DNA of 64,000 nucleotides from Macrothele yani (lineage: Eukaryota > Arthropoda > Arachnida > Araneae > Macrothelidae). The stretch lies in assembly GCA_039090855.1 (NCBI GenBank), contig CM077023.1:82621127-82685126 (forward strand). Direction: 5' to 3'. The translations under genes and the position numbers were made by a program. The stretch's first letter is position 1. Every line of letters starts with the position of its first letter. Positions 33,039 to 44,659 of the stretch are shown here, in pieces. The notes below the pieces were generated by a model. The model saw only the letters and a program-made list of their open reading frames with translations. It was not told the DNA's origin and ran no database searches.

Positions 33039-33710
33039 GGGGTGTTCAAATGAAAAGGTACGAAACGTCATAAGAACGTAACCGTTAACATATTTGCCTA
33101 TGCCGCTATGGGAGAACGTAGCGACACATCTAGGGATGCGATTGGAGTCGCCGGCGTGGATCGGAGCATGCGCGGGCGCCCGCACGCGCAGGAGAGAGCA
33201 GAGGCTGTTATAAAGAGCGCCGTCCAATTGACTACTTGTTGAATTCCTCCAGCACAGACGAACCATTAACTCCGATGTGTACCGTGAGACACTCCGAAGC
33301 CTACGCAGGTCCATCAAGAACAAAAGACCAGGGCTGCTCACGGAGGGTGTGGTTCTGCTCCATGATAACGCGCGTCCACACGTCTCCAGGGTCACACACG
33401 CGGAACTGGCCAAGTTCCAGTGGGAGCAGCTTGACCATCCGCCCTACAGCCCGGACATGTCGCCCTGCGATTTCCATGTGTTTGGTCCCCTGAAAAAACA
33501 TCTGAAAGGGAAGCGCTTCCACTCGGACGACGAACTCAAGGACGCTGTGCAGGACTGGGTCTCGTCACGGCCACAGGGATTCTGGGAACAAGGAATCCTT
33601 CGGCTCGTTAATCAATGGGATCGTTGTGCTACGGTCTATGGTGTGTACTTTGAATAAAGTCTTCATTTATACCCACAGTGTCGTTTCGTACCTTTTCATT
33701 TGAACACCCC
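33039..33710 (+). mobile_element. Internally deleted mariner with perfect TIRs
   Basis: 672 bp with terminal repeats identical over about 29 bp (ggggtgttcaaatgaaaagg and onward), flanked by TA at 33037-33038 and 33711-33712. It keeps a GC-rich 5' leader and only the C-terminal third of the transposase; a large internal deletion removed the N-terminal domains and first Asp. The perfect TIRs imply recent mobility with transposase supplied elsewhere. It is inserted in the 3' end of the Tc1 at 31594. Confidence 0.93.
33232..33657 (+). pseudogene. mariner transposase C-terminal fragment
   Basis: An open frame from about 33232 (LLVEFLQHRRTINSDVYRE), with the first ATG at 33277 giving 126 residues to the stop at 33655. 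It holds the second catalytic Asp in LLHDNARPHVSRV and the third in PPYSPDMSPCDFHVFGPLKK, plus the C-terminal QGFWEQGILRLVNQWDRC. There are no stops or frameshifts in what remains. Upstream domains (helix-turn-helix, WVPHEL linker, first Asp) are deleted, so the fragment cannot catalyse transposition. Confidence 0.9.
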
Positions 33711-33897
33711 TAGTAGTTAAACTTCAAAATTCACGGTTTTTGCATGTCATGCAATACTTTTGCACATCACTGTAGCTGCGTAAATCTCATGAATGATGAA
33801 ACCAAGGCGGCTAAGCGATCTTTCCGACACCAATATCTCACTACTGATTCGATTATTGTAGACGACAAAATACTGACAGTGAACAAAACTACAACAT

Positions 33898-34062
33898 CCT
33901 GCACGTGAGATTCTCAATTACAATTCCAGTCCTGCACGTGAGATTCTCAATTACAATTCCAGTCCTGCACGTGAGATTCTCAATTACAATTCCAGTCCGG
34001 CACGTGAGATTCTCAATTACAATTCCAGTCCTGCACGTGAGATTCTCAATTACAATTCCAGT
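33898..34062. repeat. 33-bp tandem repeat, 5 copies
   Basis: The unit starting cctgcacgtgagattctcaa is repeated five times, differing by a single base in one unit (cctgcac changed to ccggcac). Confidence 0.97.
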
Positions 34063-34504
34063 CACATAATAACTTTTCCCAGAACAAAAAGAAGAATCGT
34101 GTGAACCTATGTCCGGCACTGTTCGTACGAAATTTTGCTATCGATGTGTTTCTCTTCATATCAATTTTGATGATGACAAAAAAGGACTTTTGAGGTTTTT
34201 CGACTCTGTAATCAAGCATTTATATGCTTAGTGGAAGCGCAGTGTTAAACCGCCACCAAAATGTTTGATTGGCAAGTGAATTAAACTAAACATACAAATC
34301 AAGTCTTTGCAAATTGGAAATGAAGACAAAAATGCGTTGAACTTCAACAGGATTATGTTGGAAAATGAAGCAAGCTTCACTTATACTTCTTCTGAATGAT
34401 TTGGGAAGCAAAAGTTAGGGGACAACAACTTGAAATCACCTAGCATATCTTCGAAGTGGGAATTAATAATTAATCTTTATTCGTACGCATATATACAACT
34501 ACTT
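34063..34504. other. Intergenic
   Basis: No gene or repeat recognised. Confidence 0.35.
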
Positions 34505-34724
34505 TTTGTAAAAATTGCAACACCAAGAAAGAATTGAGCTCTTCAAATGAAATTTGTATCACAGATTCCTCATGTTACAAGAGATAAGTGATATTACATT
34601 TGTAGAGCTACACAAGAATTTTTCGCTTCAAAACTCAGTAACGTGTGAAGCCACCTCGATAAAAAATAACAGCCTCTACATGGCGTGGCATTAAATGGAA
34701 GAGGTTTTTCATGTTGTCCTGGGG

Positions 34725-34850
34725 CTGCCTTTACGTTGTCCTTCCAGACAACATAAAGGCAGCCCTTTATGTTGTCATAAAGGCAGCCCTTTATATTGGA
34801 TGGACAACATAAGGCAGCCTTTATGTTGTCCTTCCAGGCTGCCTTTATGC
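34725..34850. repeat. Scrambled palindromic repeats in the Tc1 3' end
   Basis: The motif aaggcagcc and its complement recur at least five times in both orientations together with ttatgttgtc. Several short inverted and direct copies are interleaved, absent from the related copy at 15.4 kb. Confidence 0.8.
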
Positions 34851-35548
34851 GAGACCAGAGTTCATTCGTGGTGACTGGCGGAGGCGCTTGACGGGCCAGT
34901 CGCTTATCTACCATGTCCCAGGTAGGCTTGATCATGGATATTTCGGGCGAATGTCCTGGCCAGGGAAGAAACGGTGTCTGCCGTTCATCGAAGAGGTCTT
35001 GGACATTCCAGGCCACAAGTGGTCGAGCATTGTCCTTCTGGAATATAGCGCCAGGACAACTCTGAGGGAAGGGTATCACCTCTAACTCTAAAACATCCCT
35101 GATGTATCGCTGGCTGCTGAGGGGTTCCCTCAGTTCGTATCAGGCGAGATTGCGAACTGAACCCAATGGCACCCAAACCGTGACGCTTGGCGTTGGGCTG
35201 GTATGACGCTGCAAAATGCCGTTCATCACGATAACTTCGAACACGTATGAGACCATCATGGGGCATCAAGTTGATTCGTGACTTGTCAGAAAACACGACC
35301 TGTTTTGATTCAGCGCGCCCATGTTCGAGACCACATTGCAGCCTGAGGCGTCTGTGGTTGGGGGTCAAAGGAATGCGTAGCAATGGGCTGGACAAGGCTT
35401 GACCATTGACAGTGCTGCGCCAACACCGTGGATGTTGTTGTGCGATCGGTCATTGCCATGCGGTAGAAGTGTCTGTCATCCCGCGCAGTCGTGCGATTTC
35501 GTGGTCCATTTCCTAGATTTCTGCTCGTCCGAGCTTCATCTGTCCACT

Positions 35549-35681
35549 GACGTCCCGTACGCATCACTGTACTGGCGTGACGTCCCGTACGCATCACTGT
35601 ACTGGCGTGAAGTCCCGTACGCATCACTGTACTGGCGTGAAGTCCAGTACGCATCATTGTACTGGCGTGACGTCACGTACG
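35549..35681. repeat. 30-bp tandem repeat, about 4.4 copies
   Basis: The unit gacgtcccgtacgcatcact plus ten bases starts at 35549, 35579, 35609, 35639 and partially 35669. It expands ten codons of the Tc1 transposase in frame on the minus strand. Confidence 0.95.
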
Positions 35682-35849
35682 AGTGTCAATTTCGCGGTAG
35701 GAAAATCCCGCTTCTCTCATCCCAACAATCTTTCCTCGCTCAAAGTCCGCCAGTTGTTCATAATCCGATCTTCTTCGACGACGTTGCATAGTGAGACACA
35801 AGAAACACCCTTTCGATACGGAAAACTGCAAGCGCTGATCAATAAGTAA

Positions 35850-36734
35850 CTTCGGATGAGCTTTCGCATCGGATTAGCGAAGCGAAAATCGGTGCCCTCT
35901 AACGTCATTACAGTCTGCTGATTATATGGCGCTGTTTGGCACAGGACTTTGAATGAAAGGACAGCGTGAAATTGAACAGATTTAAAATGACCATCTTCCT
36001 GGAGACATGGTCTCACTCAGAGGTGCGTGCGGCGTGCGTGCGGCGATTAGGTTGAACGATGGGACACGTACCATCAAAACAACTCGTCTCGAAGGTCTGT
36101 AACAAGCATAACTAGTCAAGTTTAAATCTTATCTGAGAGAGCAAATTTTACAAGTTGATTGTTGTGTACCGAAAGAAACACTTGCGTTTCTGGCGCAAAA
36201 TCACCGACTGTCTTTCTACACCAGAGCCTCCATACACGCTACTTTGATGTCTGTTGTTGGTGCTAGAGGCCTTTCACTGCGTTTCTTATCTACCAAAGCA
36301 TTGCGGCCGTGTGCGAATTTTGAGCACAATTCAAACACGCTCATGATCTTGAGGATCATAGACTTCTTGCAATTAACTATGGACCTTCGCTGCTGCTGTT
36401 TCCCGTGTCCAGAGAAACCTAATCACCACGCGTAGCTCCAAGTGATACCACTGCTTCCAGGCGGGATGAGGACCAGCCTGAAAACAGTGAATCTGTTCTC
36501 TAGCACGTTGCCCTTCCATTTTCCATTCAAACTCCTGCGCCGAACAACGCTCTCTAGCCTGGAGAGTGTAATGACGTTAGGAGTCATCATTTTACAAATT
36601 TTTAATATTGATATAGCCCTCGTATGAAAAAAGACTAGAGATTAATTGCCAAGGTGTTTATGCTGTGTAACAAGAGTTCAGTTCTGCACAAGGAGTCGAT
36701 CTCTGTAAAATGACGGAGGCACTTTTGATAGGGA
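35850..36734. other. Intergenic
   Basis: No gene recognised; the ORFs lack resemblance to known families. Confidence 0.35.
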
Positions 36735-37300
36735 TAACAAAAACTGTTACAAGCAACTGATAAGACTAAGAAGAACTGTTAAAGACAACTGAAAAGGCTA
36801 ACATGAGTTGTTAAAAACAACTTTCAAGACTAACAAGAAATGCTAAAAACAACTGATAATACTAGCAAGATCTGTGAAAGACAACTGGTAAGACCAACAC
36901 GATTTTTGTTTGCTTCTTTGTTTGGGTGTTTAACGACTACCGTGAGCAACTCGATAGGCTGTAAGCAATCGTCCGTCCCTAATTTAGGGCCACTGGTTCC
37001 AGGGAATGGAAAGACAACATTCATGCCTCACCGGGATTGCAACGCGCACCAATTTCGGACGAATGGTCAGAAACCAGCGCTTAAACTACTGTGCTACTAG
37101 GGCGTCAACAAGAGTTGTTAAAAACAGCTTACTGTTAAAAACAACTGATAAGGCTAACAAGAACTGTTAAAAACAACTGATACCGCTAGTAATAAATGTT
37201 AAAAACAACTATAAGCTTAACGAGAAGTTTTAAAGACAACTGATAAGACTAATATGAACTGTTAAAAACAACTTATAAGACTAACAGAATTTTCAAACAA
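36735..37300. repeat. ~32-bp minisatellite split by a SINE
   Basis: Diverged units of the form ctgttaaaaacaactgataa gactaacaagaa run from 36735 to about 36900 and from 37105 to 37300. A minus-strand SINE lies between the two halves. Confidence 0.88.
36905..37104 (-). mobile_element. SINE family 1 inside the minisatellite
   Basis: Reverse-oriented copy. The tail side reads gtttaacgactaccgtgagc, with the body core ccctaatttagggccactgg and a degraded head ending gtgctactagggcg at 37104. The B box is damaged (gggattgcaac). The target duplication is obscured by the surrounding repeats. Confidence 0.85.
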
Positions 37301-38757
37301 GCAGTTAAAGAATCTGCGAACCCCACACACACTTCCACACACACACACAAAAAAAAAACCGATTAAAGAATATCTTATAGCTGAAATCGTACTTTGCTGT
37401 ATATTCACACTAATCAAGTAAAAATATCAGACAACTGGCAAAGAGCGACCATGTTCCTTTAACTTCAAAAATGTTTTGGGCGAAGAAAGCCAACACCTAG
37501 TTGTAATCAATGGAGCAGTTAAGTTTTGTCTTCAATGTTTAAGTTTGTTGTACTAAATCTGTTACGATGAGAATTCCTTTCTCATTCATTTAGCCGTAAT
37601 ACAGACATTTCGGAGAATCGAAAGTACTTATTGTAAGCATGTCAGATAAGACTAAAAGTTGCTAAAATATGTGTTTATTAGTTTCACTCTTTTCCCATTT
37701 TTCAAATTCCAATTTCGAACCCGTTTCCTTAAAGAAAGTAGGTAGTTTCCTTTCTCTCCAGTTAATTAGCAGAAATGAGTTTTGCTGCTTGTTTTTTTTT
37801 TTGTTGTTTTTTTTTTGAAGCTCGATATTATTCTTTGTTGGCTGAGAAAACCAAAAGACTAAGACTTCTTTGCTTCTCCTCCCCTTCACGTGATATTTTC
37901 GCCTTCATAAGAGAATTGCGTGACTGCGTCAAATTCGCGGGAAAAGAAAAAAAAAATTGTAGAGGTATCGATCGTAACACATTAAATTTCTTAAATCTCA
38001 GCACTGAAGAAATAAGGACTTATTTAAGATTTTGACCAAATTTGGAACAGAAATAAAGCAATGCAAATTTCAATGCGTTTAATACTTATTTATGCATTCG
38101 TTTATCAAGGTTAACAGACAGTAAGGTTTGCTCATTCCGCCTTCCTCGCAGACGAATAATCGTGACGTCACTGAGTGACATCACCGTCCTAACATGTGAA
38201 TCGTAAATCTGAAGTATAGCTATGGAGGAAGATGTCTTGTCAACAATTTTTATAAATCGAACACAGAACAAAAGCTTATTCAAAAGCACATTTACATTAA
38301 GTACAGAAGAAATACACAGTAACGGATATTTCAAAAATATCTCCCGCACATTTTTGTTACGTAAAGGGCGGGAAAACGGTTATACTAATACTTTTAAATG
38401 TTAATTTAGTTACAAGGGGAATTTTTGCTGTTTTTATATAAATTTAGAAGGAAGATGCACAGCAGGACATATTATTGTCACATAATAAAGAATTTCTTTA
38501 TGAGGAATAAGAAAACAATCTCTGCAGCATTCTCAAAGTTTCAAAATAAAAAATTTAAAAACATTATGCATTAAAAAATCTGGTAACATTTATGAAGATT
38601 ATTCCCGCTGATTTGCGAATAATAATTCCGGTACGTTGCTGTGGTGCAGATACAAAGAAACATGGCGATTAGGTAGTTTTACGATTGTGATTTGGACAAT
38701 GACGTCACAAAGCAATCACCGGAAGTGCAGGATAAGTCATCTGTTACCTTGTTTGTT
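37301..38757. other. Intergenic AT-rich DNA
   Basis: CA and A tracts near 37320-37360, poly-T near 37790. No gene is seen. Confidence 0.4.
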
Positions 38758-38758
38758 T

Positions 38759-38807
38759 AAGTGTTCATTATTGCTGAATAGAAATACAGCAGTAATAATG
38801 AACACTT
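38759..38807. repeat. Hairpin
   Basis: aagtgttcattattgctg pairs with cagtaataatgaacactt (one mismatch) around an 11-13-base spacer. Confidence 0.85.
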
Positions 38808-38809
38808 GA

Positions 38810-41800
38810 ATGTTTTCCACTTATAATGCATTTTATAAGACCCACAACAGGAAATTATTTGAGATATCTGTTTGAGGAGCAAAGGATTGGTGTATAATTA
38901 TTATTTACTTATCTAGGGCGCACCACGGGGATGCTCATAAGGCTTAATCCCTCTCAAGTTTCGCCTAGGTGGGCCCAGCTCGAAAAAAACCCGATGGGTT
39001 GTTTCAGGCTGATCCCAGTTGAAAAACCTGCTAAGAAACCCACCTGGTTTTTTTTTTTTTAAATCAGATTCTAAATTTGCTTCTACAATATTCAACATTT
39101 AATCAGAACCCAATATAATATTTTCTTTCACAATTAGTTTGACATCTAGTTTGACCGACTAACTTTGTCCATTACCTACTGCGTCACATCGAAGAGAGAC
39201 GGAGACTGTTGCTGTAGCTGTTCGCTTGGGGCGACGGGGAGGGGGGGGGTGTTCGTAAACAACCATTAGTCATTAATTCTCCCATCTGTAGGATCTAACC
39301 GTTATGGGTGTTTTGTGCTAGCACTCGAAACCTGAAAAATCTACTGTCTGAGCTGTTCGCCAAATACGTTACTGAAAGAAATTTCATCTCATACGGTGGG
39401 GTTTTATTTACATGCAAATTTTCAGCAACTGTAGCAGTTCTTTTTGTTAGCATTAAACTAATAATTGCTAAATTTCCAGTTTTTACCACTCTTGTAAATA
39501 TTCTGTGTTGCTATTACCGATTCACATGAACATAACGTTTAAGAATGACTTAAAAGCAACGATAGTTGTTTGTTTCGTCAGCAAGATTTATATTTTACGT
39601 TTCCATGCACCATTTTATTCTTTATTGTTAAACTTGCACTGGGTGTTTAAAATTTCCCCTATGGATTTTGTCACTTTAATTTTTAATCGCACCTTTCTAT
39701 ACACTCCTCCCCCATTTCGCAGTGGATTTGTTGTGATTTGATGAATCTATGGCAAATAAAAAATGTTGAAAAAACACTAAAGTGAATTTGCTGAAACTAA
39801 AAGAGAAGTGAAGAAGTGATACATTTAACACAGTAAAAAGAAAACAATAGTGAACTCAACAGACTTTTGAGGAATGTTTAAATAATTTTCGAATACTTTT
39901 TTTATAATGAAACAGACACAGATCACCGACTATCTGTGTTTTTTTGTTGGGCGCAAAACTGTTGGTGCAGACTATACGAGGGTACGGACAAACTGGTGAT
40001 TTTTTTTAAATATTGCACGCAAATATGTACATAACGTAATTTTTTTACACACTCACTGCACCCTAAATATTTTTATATATCACTTAGTTTTAAAAAAAGT
40101 ATGAACTAATAAAATATGATGAATTCGAATTTCCAATACCGTTTCAAATAAATTCCATCTATGCAAATTAGAAACAAAAAAAAATAGAAAAAGCGAAATA
40201 AATGCCCAATAAAACCTGAAAAAAAACCGAGTTTTATCAAAAAAACCCTGCCTCTATTTTGCACACCTCTTTGTTCATGAAACTTAACATCGATTGAAGT
40301 AACCCAAAATTTACCCAGATATGTATTTTCAAAAATGATCAGCGTGTATTTATACCTAGTTTAAGGTTTGTACACTTTCAAACAGCTTTTCTTTTCTGCC
40401 CTCTCTCCCACCCGAGCGTTGGTGCTTATTGCTGTGGATCCTTCACTCAGTTGTTTTACGTACTCAAGGTAAGAATGAAAAAAAAAACAAAAAAGTAAAA
40501 AGAAAGCTGTGAAATCTAGCTGCTGTTCTATAAAGTAGAAGTGAATGGCACCCCATTTGCAGTATAAAAAAATTAATAAGGTCCTGAAAGATTCAATTAG
40601 GACTGAATAAATTGGTTGTCGTTTGTGAGGTGTTTCAGAAAAAAATATTTTCCAGATTAGTGTTTCAGAAAAATATTATGAACAATGAGGTTCGGCATTC
40701 TGTTGTTTTACAATTAACGTATGTGCGCCGACAAATCAAAAGCTTGTGAAGCTTTGAGTTTTATTTCGCTTAGATGTCTTATTCAGTAGACACACTGGGA
40801 GCATACGCAGGAGCAGTACATAAGGCTGGTGTGAATTCTTCTTCCTTTGATTCTCCTGCTGCTTTCGAAAAAAAAAAAAAAAAAAACTATTTCTCTTTTA
40901 GTCCCAAATTCTTTTTTTTTCATTTGCAGTGCATCCTGTCGAACAATGAAAGAGAAAACCTCAAATGAAATTACGCCATACTCTCACAAAAAGAAAAAAA
41001 TATATATTTCACGCATCGTCCGTGATTTTTGAAATACAAGTGCATAGAGTGAACAGTAAGGGAGTAAAAATAAATTTAATATTATATGATTTAGTACATC
41101 TAAAATGAAATACAAAATATTTCAAGATTTAATCATCACATCCAGTTTTAGTTAGTAATTTTCTCCTAACAATAATAATGTGCTATTGTTTTGTTCTCTG
41201 CTTCGATTGCAATCGAGCTCCCCGTCTGATAGACTAGCCCTCCGCGGACGAAGCACTGTGGCTGCGCTCCCGAGACGTAGTTATATTTTTGACTAAATTG
41301 AGAGTTTGCAGCCGTGAGAACAGTGGTTCCACAGTTCCAAGTACAGTTTTCACAGCTGCGCAGATCTACAAACCACCTTGAGGAGAGTCGAGATAGCTAA
41401 TTTCGTAAATTTATCATTCTTGACTCTCTAACACGCGCTTGTTATCTCTCACGCCCACATACCTGCAAATTTCTCATTTCTTATATCCCAAAATGACTCC
41501 AATTGTCCGATTGCAACAATAAAAATATTCTGTTTTGTCAGGTTTTCTTTTCTCAGAAATGTGTACAAAAGCCTAACAGCAATTCTGAAAAGGAGAGCAA
41601 ACACTCAAATTTTGAGAAAGTATTCTGTAATAGACTTGTTTCTTTTTCTCTGGACTATGCAGGTTAGTGATCACGAGAGTTTTCGATACGGTAGTAACCG
41701 AAGACACGCTGTAGTTTTTTTAAAGCATCAAAAATATAAAATAAAAATTTACCCCGTGACAGGAAGTTTATGCGTAATTAGTTTTAGTGTGCTCATTTCT

Positions 41801-44259
41801 GGGCCTTTACTAAAAGCCGGACCCATCAGACCACTTTCAAACAATTATTAAAATAATGAGATCAAGATCAGCTATATTTATCATCAAACTGTCAATTAAG
41901 TTAATTACTGAATTGAAAGTGAGACGCAAACAACTGGACTACATTTATTAGTTGTTTCACTTCAAATTATATTTTCAGTTGTAACTTAAATGTCATGGGA
42001 ATTTGGAGAACAATTCAGTGAATAATTTATCCATGGCATTAATCACGTTGCAATAAAACAGTTTTCAACATATCGAAAAATTACGTGTGAAAGTTTGCTG
42101 TCGTTAAAGTTTCGGTTAAAGTATGCATAAAATTTTTAAATAGTTTGTTTTCTAAGTCACACTTACTTTATTTTAGCTAATTTCTATCATTATTGCAAGA
42201 TTGTTCAGTGTGAAAATTTACCGATTACATTTTTTTCTTCCCGAGCTTTAATGTTTGTGAAAGTCAGTGTGATGTTTATATTTCTTACTTAAAATGTGTT
42301 CTTCACTGCACCTTTTGGCTGATAATTAAGGGTTTCTTATAATTTAGACGAAAATTTCTTAAAGTCAGAATTGAACTTGAAGGAAGGGGCGTCCCCGAAT
42401 CCCCATAGGCGTGAGGGAACCAATATTAGTGAAAGTGCCTTGACAGCAATCCGAAATAATTTCCAAAGGAAAATTACTTTGTAATGACATTTCGTTTTCA
42501 AGTTAACACTTTTCTTTGCGAGATAAATGAAAAAAGGTTGGTTTGAGCACTCGAAATGGAATAATTATATTTTATGAATAGGCTTGCGGTTTCAAATTAG
42601 TCTCTACGTGCCCTTCAAATGCAGCATCAAATGCAGCATCAAATGACACAAATAGAAAACGAAAAAAAAAAAAAATCTTAAAAACAACTCCCATTGTAAA
42701 TAAAAAACATTGCCTGTACTAAAGATTTGAGCTCAAGGAAAGCTAGAATTAAAATAACCAAAACTGAAGTATTTCTTTAATTTCTTACAAAACATACGAG
42801 ACAAGGAAAGGGAAACGATTCAGATGAAACTAGGTTTATTCATCGATAGATCACCATCATGGCAAATCAGAAAGGCCAGGAGGAAGAACAGAAACGGAGG
42901 TTTTTGTTGTTGTTTTTTCTTTATCATTATCTAACAATATACTAAGGAGTTGGCTGAGCAAAAGCTTGGCAATGAACTTAAATTGGTTATATCACCACGT
43001 CTCAGTTTACCGAGTACGAATTAAACACACAAATAAAATTTATTAACGATAAGAATTTTCAGATAGCAGTTTATAGAAAAGGGCAATGGGCTGTCGTTAT
43101 AAATCAAGTTCTCGCCATTAACCGCAACAGCAAAGCAGCATGGCTTCCCGTGTAAACAATCACCCGGGAAGCCATAAATCGATCACAACCTTATTACTCA
43201 TGCGGTGCATAGCAGCTGGTTGTCTCCGCCTACTAGAGCACCATTGGTCGAATTTATTCTCTTGCCCTACGGCGTTGGAGAAACTTTTTCTAACCCTGCG
43301 TTATTTACTCGCCGTTCACAAGCCTTGATCCGTGCAATGACGTAGCTGATGTACTTTTTGTAGCAGGGTTTGATTCGCAGGATGTGTATTATTAAGCCAT
43401 ATCGATGTCTTCCCCAAAACTTTGACTCAAACACTGATTGTATATGCCAAATCATTATGTTCTGCATCTCAAGCCGTTATCCAATGGTACGTTGTCTTTT
43501 CAAGTGGTTTGATCTTCGAATGACATGATATAGAATGACATTTTAATTTTAGATTTGTTTCTAAATGTTCGGTTTAAGATTCTTCTGTAGAAAGCTTAAT
43601 TCTTTTTTTTTTTTTTTTTTTAACAAAATGGTCACATAGGATCGATTTTTTTTGAGGTGGCGCTTCTAGAAAAATGGCACGTGGTTATTTAAAATGCTTA
43701 ATTCTATAGGCGAGGTACGTTGTGTGTACCGATCTGGCGGATAGTTCGGTTTTGTATTCGCAAAATATAGATAGGCGGTTAAAACTTAAATTACTTTAGA
43801 TTAAGCAGATTGCGTGCCAAACCCGACTTGCTTCTCTACGTGAAGAATCATTTAAAATAATAAAAAAGAATACTTTAATCTAGTTGCCGTAAATTTAGAT
43901 TAGTGTTTGCAACCTATTTTAGTCGGAAAAGAAACTTGAAACGGAAAAATATAAATGCTTTAGTGAAGTCATTTCAGACATCATTAAAAAAAAAAAAGTA
44001 AGAGAAATCGAAAGAACTGGAGATACACATCTTCAAAAAAAAAAAAAAAAAAAAAAAATCCAGCTTCTATTGGAAGTGCGAAATTGTTATCGGCATTTTA
44101 GGGTGACGTGAAGTTGTACATATTATGAACGGTAGGGCTACAAAACAGTATGCTGAAAATAAAATACGTATCCTTTGTTTGATAACAGGTAAAATCGACG
44201 CCTCTTTTCTTTTTTTCCCCCTGAGTTTTTATGATTTCATATGCAGGCCATACAATTCC
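38810..44259. other. Gene-poor AT-rich region; weak hAT-like hint
   Basis: No gene and no clearly bounded element in 5.4 kb. Near 39030-39055 (cacctggttttttttttttt) and 40200-40270 (aaaaaaaccgagttttatc, cctctattttgcacacctc) there are poly-T/poly-A ends with GGTTTT and a gaggtgtgcaaaa-like complement that resemble some hAT termini. The match is too weak to call. A small hairpin, tggcttccc/gggaagcca, is near 43141-43174. Long A or T runs occur at 40868, 42661 and 43603. Confidence 0.3.
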
Positions 44260-44560
44260 ATGCGCAGTTTACAATAGTGAATCTTCGTCACCGGCAGATA
44301 CGCGTTGACATCTAGGGTACTGAAAAAAATTTATTAGGTATGATATCTGTTTTACATAAAACACGCGTGTTATTATTGCTATTAGTTAGACAGTTCAAAT
44401 AGTTTTCTACACAGACTACACAATTATTATGCACAGTTTGCAGTTCATTTATGTTACTCACCGGCTGCGTGCACTGACATCTAGGGGACTAAAAAACTAA
44501 CTAGATATGATATCTACAATGTATAAAAATTACACTGCATTTATTGCTCCTCAACAGACA
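44260..44560. repeat. Imperfect ~170-bp direct repeat
   Basis: The block caccggcagatacgcg..tgacatctaggg at 44289 recurs at 44459 as caccggctgcgtgcac..tgacatctaggg. Both are followed by tatgatatct and TTATTGCT motifs. Confidence 0.7.
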
Positions 44561-44564
44561 TTTA

Positions 44565-44622
44565 AAAAAAAACCCACAGAATTAAAAAAAAAAAGGAAAA
44601 TTCTGTAGGGTTTTTTTTAAAC
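44565..44622. repeat. A/T-rich hairpin
   Basis: aaaaaaacccacagaatt pairs with aattctgtagggttttttt around an A-rich loop; one bulged base. Confidence 0.7.
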
Positions 44623-44659
44623 TACAGATTTAAAAAAGAAAAAAAAAGGAAAGAAAAGG

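Larger units (their letters stand above)
31594..33772 (+). mobile_element. Tc1-like element carrying two later insertions
   Basis: The ends cagtggtgtgcaaaacaatt (left) and cagtgatgtgcaaaagtatt (right, reverse complement) continue to match for about 55 bp, through ccatgaatttttaagttta. TA flanks it at 31592-31593 and 33773-33774. A SINE-like unit sits at about 31940-32215 and an internally deleted mariner at 33039-33710. Without them the element is about 1.2 kb, a normal Tc1 size. The transposase remnant is at 32280-32778. Confidence 0.85.
34505..35789 (-). pseudogene. Tc1 element/transposase with internal repeat expansions
   Basis: Minus-strand Tc1 with start MQRRRRRSDYEQLADFERGK at 35789 and the helix-turn-helix IVGMREAGFSYREIDTR. 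A 30-bp repeat array follows, then RTTARDDRHFYRMAMTDRTT. The first-Asp block is QVVFSDKSRINLMPHDG, where DES has become DKS. The second Asp is in IFQKDNARPLVAW. The Glu block reads SPEISMIKPTWD, so the catalytic Glu is lost. A scrambled repeat region follows NELWSRIKAAWK. The 3' part to 34505 (tgcaacaccaagaaagaatt) matches the copy at 13425-15640. Confidence 0.85.

Noticed and set aside
33898..34062. CRISPR array
   Set aside because: Five regular 33-bp units, but they are directly adjacent with no variable spacers; a simple tandem repeat.
38918..40275. hAT element bounded by GGTTTT/AAAACC-rich ends
   Set aside because: The two ends do not align well and no 8-bp duplication was found.
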